Positions 6,726-9,647 of a stretch of DNA of 9,647 nucleotides are shown one piece after another. Below the pieces are notes generated by a model. That model saw only the letters and a list, made by a program, of their open reading frames with translations, was not told where the DNA came from and did no database searches. How positions within the stretch are numbered: the first letter of the stretch is position 1; every line of letters begins with the position of its first letter. The translations under genes and the position numbers were made by a program. Source of the DNA: an uncultured Faecalibacterium sp. (GTDB taxonomy: Bacteria; Bacillota; Clostridia; Oscillospirales; Ruminococcaceae); the NCBI GenBank assembly GCA_934526125.1, contig CAKSZU010000076.1, positions 1 through 9,647 of the forward strand. Reading direction: 5' to 3'.

Positions 6726-8513
6726 TCAGGCAAGGACTTCCTGCTTCAGCCGGGCGATCAGCCGCTCCATCAGCGCCACCCGGTTGAAGGGCGTCATCAG
6801 GTAGAATCCATCCGCATAGGGCAGGGCTGCCCGGGCCATCTCCAGCGAGACGGCAAGGCCCAGCTCCTCGCCCTGGGCGCGGTCCAGCCCGGCGAACTGT
6901 TCGATGATCCGCTCCTCCACATGGATGCCGTTGATCTCGTTCTCCATGAAGATGGCGTTGCGCTGGCTGACCACCGGCATGATGCCTGCCAGGATCTTTG
7001 CCCGCTCGCCCAGGGTCTCGCGGGTCTTCTTCAGGTTTTCCACCGCCTGCGCCGACAGCACCGGCTGGGTCAGGAAGCCGGACATCCCGTGTTCCAGCTT
7101 CTGCTCCGCCCGGCGCAGCTCCACATCAAAGTTGCGGGCATTCAGGTTCAGTGCGCCGAACACGGTCATGGGCGACGGCATCTCCCGGCCCTCCCCGGCC
7201 AGCGAGACGATGTAGCTTGCCAGCTTGCGGGAGTTGAACTGATAGACGTTCTTCACCTCATCCCGCTCGGCGGTGGGGATGGGATCGCCGGTGATGGCCA
7301 GCACCTCCCGGATCCCCTCCGCATACAGCCCCAGCAGCAGGGCCTTGGTGGCGTTCAAATTCCGGTCGCGACAGGTCATGTGGGGCAGGGTGCAGAGCCC
7401 CAGCTCCCGGTGGACCCGGCTTGCCACCAGCGAGGAGTCCATCCGGGCCCGCGCAATGGGGCAGTCCGCAATGGTCAGCAGGTCCGCACCGGCGGCCTGC
7501 AATTTCCGGGCACCGTCCAGATAGCCGGTCAGGTCGGCGTTGCGGGGGGAGTCCAGCTCAATGGCAATGACCTTCTCCCCGGCACGGAGTTTCTGGAGGA
7601 AGGCGTCCTCTTTTTCCACCGCAGGGGCTTTCGGTGTGGAAAAACCGGCGGCCGCACTGGATTCCTGCGGCTCCGGCAGGGCGTCCAGCTCTTTCCGCAG
7701 GGCCGCGATGTGGGCCGGGGTGGTGCCGCAGCAGCCGCCCAGGATTCGGACCGTCCCTTCCGCCGCGATCCGCCCCAGCTCCTTGGCAAAGTACTCCGGT
7801 CTGCCCTGATACTTCACATGAGTCCGGGTGACCACCGGGTAGCCCGCGTTGGGCATCACCGAAAGGGGCAGCCCGCAGCCACTCAGCTGCTTTGCCAGAG
7901 TGCGCATGGCCCCCGGGGCCGAGACGCAGTTCAGGCCAATGGCATCCACCGCACCGCTCTCTGCCATCCGCCGGGCCAGATCCCGGCAGTACATTCCCTC
8001 CCGGGTATATCCGTCGGGCAGGACGGCAAAGGACACCAGCACAAAGGCATCCGGCACCTTTTCCCGGACGGCCCGGGCAGCCTCCGCGATGCCTGCATCC
8101 GAACTCAGAGTCTCGAACAGGAAGTTCTTTGCCCCCAGCGCCGCAAACTTCAGGGCCACCGTGGTATAGACCTCTGCTGCCGGAAGCGCTTCGGTGTCCA
8201 GCGCCGGGCCCAGGTCCGCAAAGACGGCGGTGCCGGTCTCCCCGGCGGCGGCCTCCGCCAGCTTCCAGCCCGCCTGTGCCAGCGCCTCCCAGTCGGGGGT
8301 GTGCGCCGCCGCCAGCCGGGGCAGGCTGAAGGTGTTGGTCTTGATGGCATTTGCCCCGGCCGCCAGATATTCCCGGTGGACCGCCATCACCCCCGCCGGG
8401 TCGGTCAGGTTGGCCTGCTCGCACTCCGTGCCGGGGGCCGCTTTATAATAGGTACCCATGGCTCCGTCGAAGAGCAGAGGGGCTTTTTTCAGAAATTCGC
8501 GGATATTTTTCAT
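6726..8513 (-). CDS. Bifunctional homocysteine S-methyltransferase / methylenetetrahydrofolate reductase
   Basis: 595 residues with two domains, as in B. subtilis YitJ. The N-terminal domain (about 1-280) is a zinc-dependent homocysteine S-methyltransferase: DGAMGT (16-21), KTNTFS (58-63), and the zinc cysteines C196 in GLNC and C261-C262 in LGGCCGTTP. After a variable linker (about 281-300) comes a flavin TIM-barrel MTHFR domain (about 305-595), with IELDSPRN (318-325), HMTCRDRN (378-385), AITGDPIP (406-413) and FLTQPV (480-485). The second domain makes 5-methyl-THF and the first uses a methyl donor to make methionine. There is no cobalamin domain, so this is not full MetH. The ATG at 8513 is supported by AAGGAG 7 bases upstream; the ORF is open to 8579 but that part overlaps the promoter. 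No terminator follows the gene. Confidence 0.93.
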   Translation of the reverse strand: MKNIREFLKKAPLLFDGAMGTYYKAAPGTECEQANLTDPAGVMAVHREYLAAGANAIKTNTFSLPRLAAAHTPDWEALAQAGWKLAEAAAGETGTAVFADLGPALDTEALPAAEVYTTVALKFAALGAKNFLFETLSSDAGIAEAARAVREKVPDAFVLVSFAVLPDGYTREGMYCRDLARRMAESGAVDAIGLNCVSAPGAMRTLAKQLSGCGLPLSVMPNAGYPVVTRTHVKYQGRPEYFAKELGRIAAEGTVRILGGCCGTTPAHIAALRKELDALPEPQESSAAAGFSTPKAPAVEKEDAFLQKLRAGEKVIAIELDSPRNADLTGYLDGARKLQAAGADLLTIADCPIARARMDSSLVASRVHRELGLCTLPHMTCRDRNLNATKALLLGLYAEGIREVLAITGDPIPTAERDEVKNVYQFNSRKLASYIVSLAGEGREMPSPMTVFGALNLNARNFDVELRRAEQKLEHGMSGFLTQPVLSAQAVENLKKTRETLGERAKILAGIMPVVSQRNAIFMENEINGIHVEERIIEQFAGLDRAQGEELGLAVSLEMARAALPYADGFYLMTPFNRVALMERLIARLKQEVLA

Positions 8514-8550
8514 CGGATAGCTCCTTTTCCAATCAAAACACTTGGTTTTC

Positions 8551-8579
8551 AGTTTAATGCACAATCGCCTGCCGGTCAA
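8551..8579 (-). promoter_or_regulatory. Promoter of the homocysteine methyltransferase/MTHFR gene
   Basis: Minus strand: TTGACC (8574-8579), a 17-base spacer, then TAAACT (8551-8556). The inferred start near 8544 leaves a leader of only about 30 bases before the ATG at 8513. That is too short for an S-box or another riboswitch of the usual size. Confidence 0.65.
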
Positions 8580-8598
8580 GTGTTTTTCCGTTTTCCCC

Positions 8599-8627
8599 TT
8601 GCAGGAGCGCCGTTTTTGTGCTATCCT
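8599..8627 (+). promoter_or_regulatory. Promoter of the acetyltransferase-hflX unit
   Basis: TTGCAG (8599-8604), a 17-base spacer, then TATCCT (8622-8627), with TG one base before the -10 (8619-8620), an extended -10. The expected start near 8634 gives a leader of about 28 bases. The promoter diverges from the one at 8551-8579; the two -35 boxes are about 20 bases apart. Confidence 0.55.
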
Positions 8628-8661
8628 ATGCGTACTTCAGATAGATTGGGAGAGATGTACC

Positions 8662-9273
8662 ATGCGCCATGCAGGCACACAAACGATCGAAACGGAGCGG
8701 CTGCTTCTGCGCCCGCTGACCCCGGAGGATGCCCCCATGATGTACGCCAACTGGGCCAATGACCCGGATGTGACCCGCTGGCTGCGGTGGGAACCCCACA
8801 AAAACGTGGACGAGACCCGGGAACTGCTGGCCGCATGGGCACTGCTCTACCCCAACGAGGACTACTATCAGTGGGCCATCGTGGAAAAGGCCACCGGACA
8901 GGTGTTCGGCTCCATCAGCATCTACAACAGCCTGCCGGGAGAACCGGCACAGCGAAATGAATGGCCGGGGTTTGACCTCTCCGAGGGCATCTGGGAGCCG
9001 GGCTACTGCATCGGCAGAGCATGGTGGGGCAAAGGCTTCACCACCGAGGCTCTGAAAGCTCTGGTAGAATACTGGTTCAAGAATACAGACAGTAATTGGC
9101 TTGCCTGCTCCCACGCCGTGGAGAACCCCGCCAGCGGCAAAGTCATGATGAAAGCAGGCTTTGTCTACGACCACGAGGCCGTCTACCATAAATTCGACGG
9201 TACAGCGATCCCCTGCAAGTGCTATGCCCTGACGCGGGAACACTACGAATCGCTATATTCTCCAAACGAATAA
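8662..9273 (+). CDS. GNAT family N-acetyltransferase (RimJ/RimL-like)
   Basis: 203 residues, one GNAT domain of the RimJ/RimL/YdaF type. ETERLLLRPLTPEDA (10-24) is the usual opening of the subfamily. Y115-C-I-G-R-A-W-W-G-K-G-F (115-126) is the acetyl-CoA pyrophosphate loop, with TEALKAL following, and ENPASGKVMMKAGF (154-167) is the conserved C-terminal part. Members acetylate protein N-termini, aminoglycosides or small amines, and the substrate here cannot be read. The ATG at 8662 fits the homology start and has GGGAGA upstream. An open frame reaches back to 8542, but that part covers the promoters. It is the first gene of a plus-strand unit and is followed 15 bases later by hflX. Confidence 0.88.
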   Translation: MRHAGTQTIETERLLLRPLTPEDAPMMYANWANDPDVTRWLRWEPHKNVDETRELLAAWALLYPNEDYYQWAIVEKATGQVFGSISIYNSLPGEPAQRNEWPGFDLSEGIWEPGYCIGRAWWGKGFTTEALKALVEYWFKNTDSNWLACSHAVENPASGKVMMKAGFVYDHEAVYHKFDGTAIPCKCYALTREHYESLYSPNE

Positions 9274-9288
9274 CAGAAAGGAATCATT

Positions 9289-9647
9289 TTGAGCGAACTT
9301 TACGATATTTTAGTCGAAACTCCCCCGACGAAGGTCATCCTTCTCGCCCTCGACCAGGGCCTGTGGGACTGCGAGCGCAGCCTTGCCGAGCTGGCCGCTC
9401 TGTGCGAGGCCAACCACATGGAGGCCGTGGCCGAAGTCACCCAGAAGCGCCAGACCCCTGAGGCCGGCATCGTGCTGGGCAGCGGCAAGCTGGAAGAAGC
9501 CGCTGCGGCCGCAGCAGAGCTGGGGGCCGAGTGCGCCGTCTTCGACGGTGAGCTGACCGGCAGCCAGATCCGCAACATCTCCACGGCCCTCGGCGGCCTC
9601 GAGGTCATCGACCGCACCATGCTCATCCTCGAGATCTTCCGCAGCCG
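9289..9647 (+). CDS. hflX: GTPase HflX, N-terminal part (runs off the right edge)
   Basis: 119 codons are visible of a protein normally near 400 residues. HflX is a ribosome-associated GTPase that splits stalled ribosomes. The N-terminal HflX domain is recognisable: an ERSLAELAALCEA helix (28-40), TQKRQTPEAGIVLGSGKLEEAAAAA (about 51-75), and FDGELTGSQIRNIS (about 83-96) leading to EVIDRTMLILEIF. The GTP-binding domain lies outside the window. The start is TTG at 9289: the same frame is closed upstream by the stop of the acetyltransferase (9271-9273), no ATG or GTG lies between, and AAAGGA sits 6 bases before the TTG. Co-transcribed with the acetyltransferase. Confidence 0.9.
   Translation, partial: MSELYDILVETPPTKVILLALDQGLWDCERSLAELAALCEANHMEAVAEVTQKRQTPEAGIVLGSGKLEEAAAAAAELGAECAVFDGELTGSQIRNISTALGGLEVIDRTMLILEIFRS

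Noticed and set aside
6588..8762. A 724-residue open frame on the plus strand
   Set aside because: It is antisense to the MTHFR fusion gene and runs through the T-box leader and both divergent promoters, so it is a composition shadow.
8626..9243. A 205-residue minus-strand frame opposite the acetyltransferase
   Set aside because: Antisense shadow. The plus-strand frame has clear GNAT motifs and a ribosome binding site.

Overview
This looks like a high-GC chromosomal stretch from an endospore-forming, low-redox-type Firmicute. The best guess is Clostridia in the Oscillospirales/Ruminococcaceae neighbourhood. The guess rests on a spoIIA sporulation operon, a classical T-box leader in front of valS, strong Shine-Dalgarno sites, rho-independent terminators and sigma-A-type promoters. 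Genus-level placement is memory-based and uncertain.

Layout, left to right. Positions 1-305 are AT-rich with no gene. On the minus strand they carry one or two good promoters pointing out of the left edge, followed by a leader whose sequence resembles Firmicute rRNA operon leaders. Positions 306-1768 (minus strand) hold a complete spoIIA operon, transcribed spoIIAA -> spoIIAB -> sigF: the forespore sigma factor F with its anti-sigma kinase and anti-anti-sigma factor. A strong terminator (1833-1873) separates it from the next unit upstream. Positions 1903-6391 (minus strand) are a valS - vanZ-like - folC-like operon. It is driven by a consensus promoter (6688-6716) and controlled by a T-box riboswitch with a readable GUC (valine) specifier codon. 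The folC-like protein keeps the fold-level pattern of folylpolyglutamate synthase but has lost several signature motifs.

Positions 6726-8513 (minus strand) encode a two-domain homocysteine S-methyltransferase / methylenetetrahydrofolate reductase (YitJ type). Its stop codon lies 9 bases before the valS promoter, with no visible terminator between. A divergent promoter region (8514-8661) separates it from two plus-strand genes: a RimJ/RimL-like GNAT acetyltransferase (8662-9273) and, 15 bases later, the 5' part of hflX. hflX starts with TTG and runs off the right edge.

Functionally this is mostly conserved housekeeping and developmental DNA. The themes are sporulation sigma control, valine charging sensed by tRNA, and one-carbon/methionine metabolism (MTHFR fusion, possible folate-related Mur ligase). 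I found no mobile element, CRISPR array, tRNA gene or defence system, and nothing that I would call a new system. The items most worth a second look are the degenerate folC-like gene under valine T-box control, the N-terminally short SigF, the outward rRNA-type promoters, and the absence of room for a SAM riboswitch before the YitJ-type gene.
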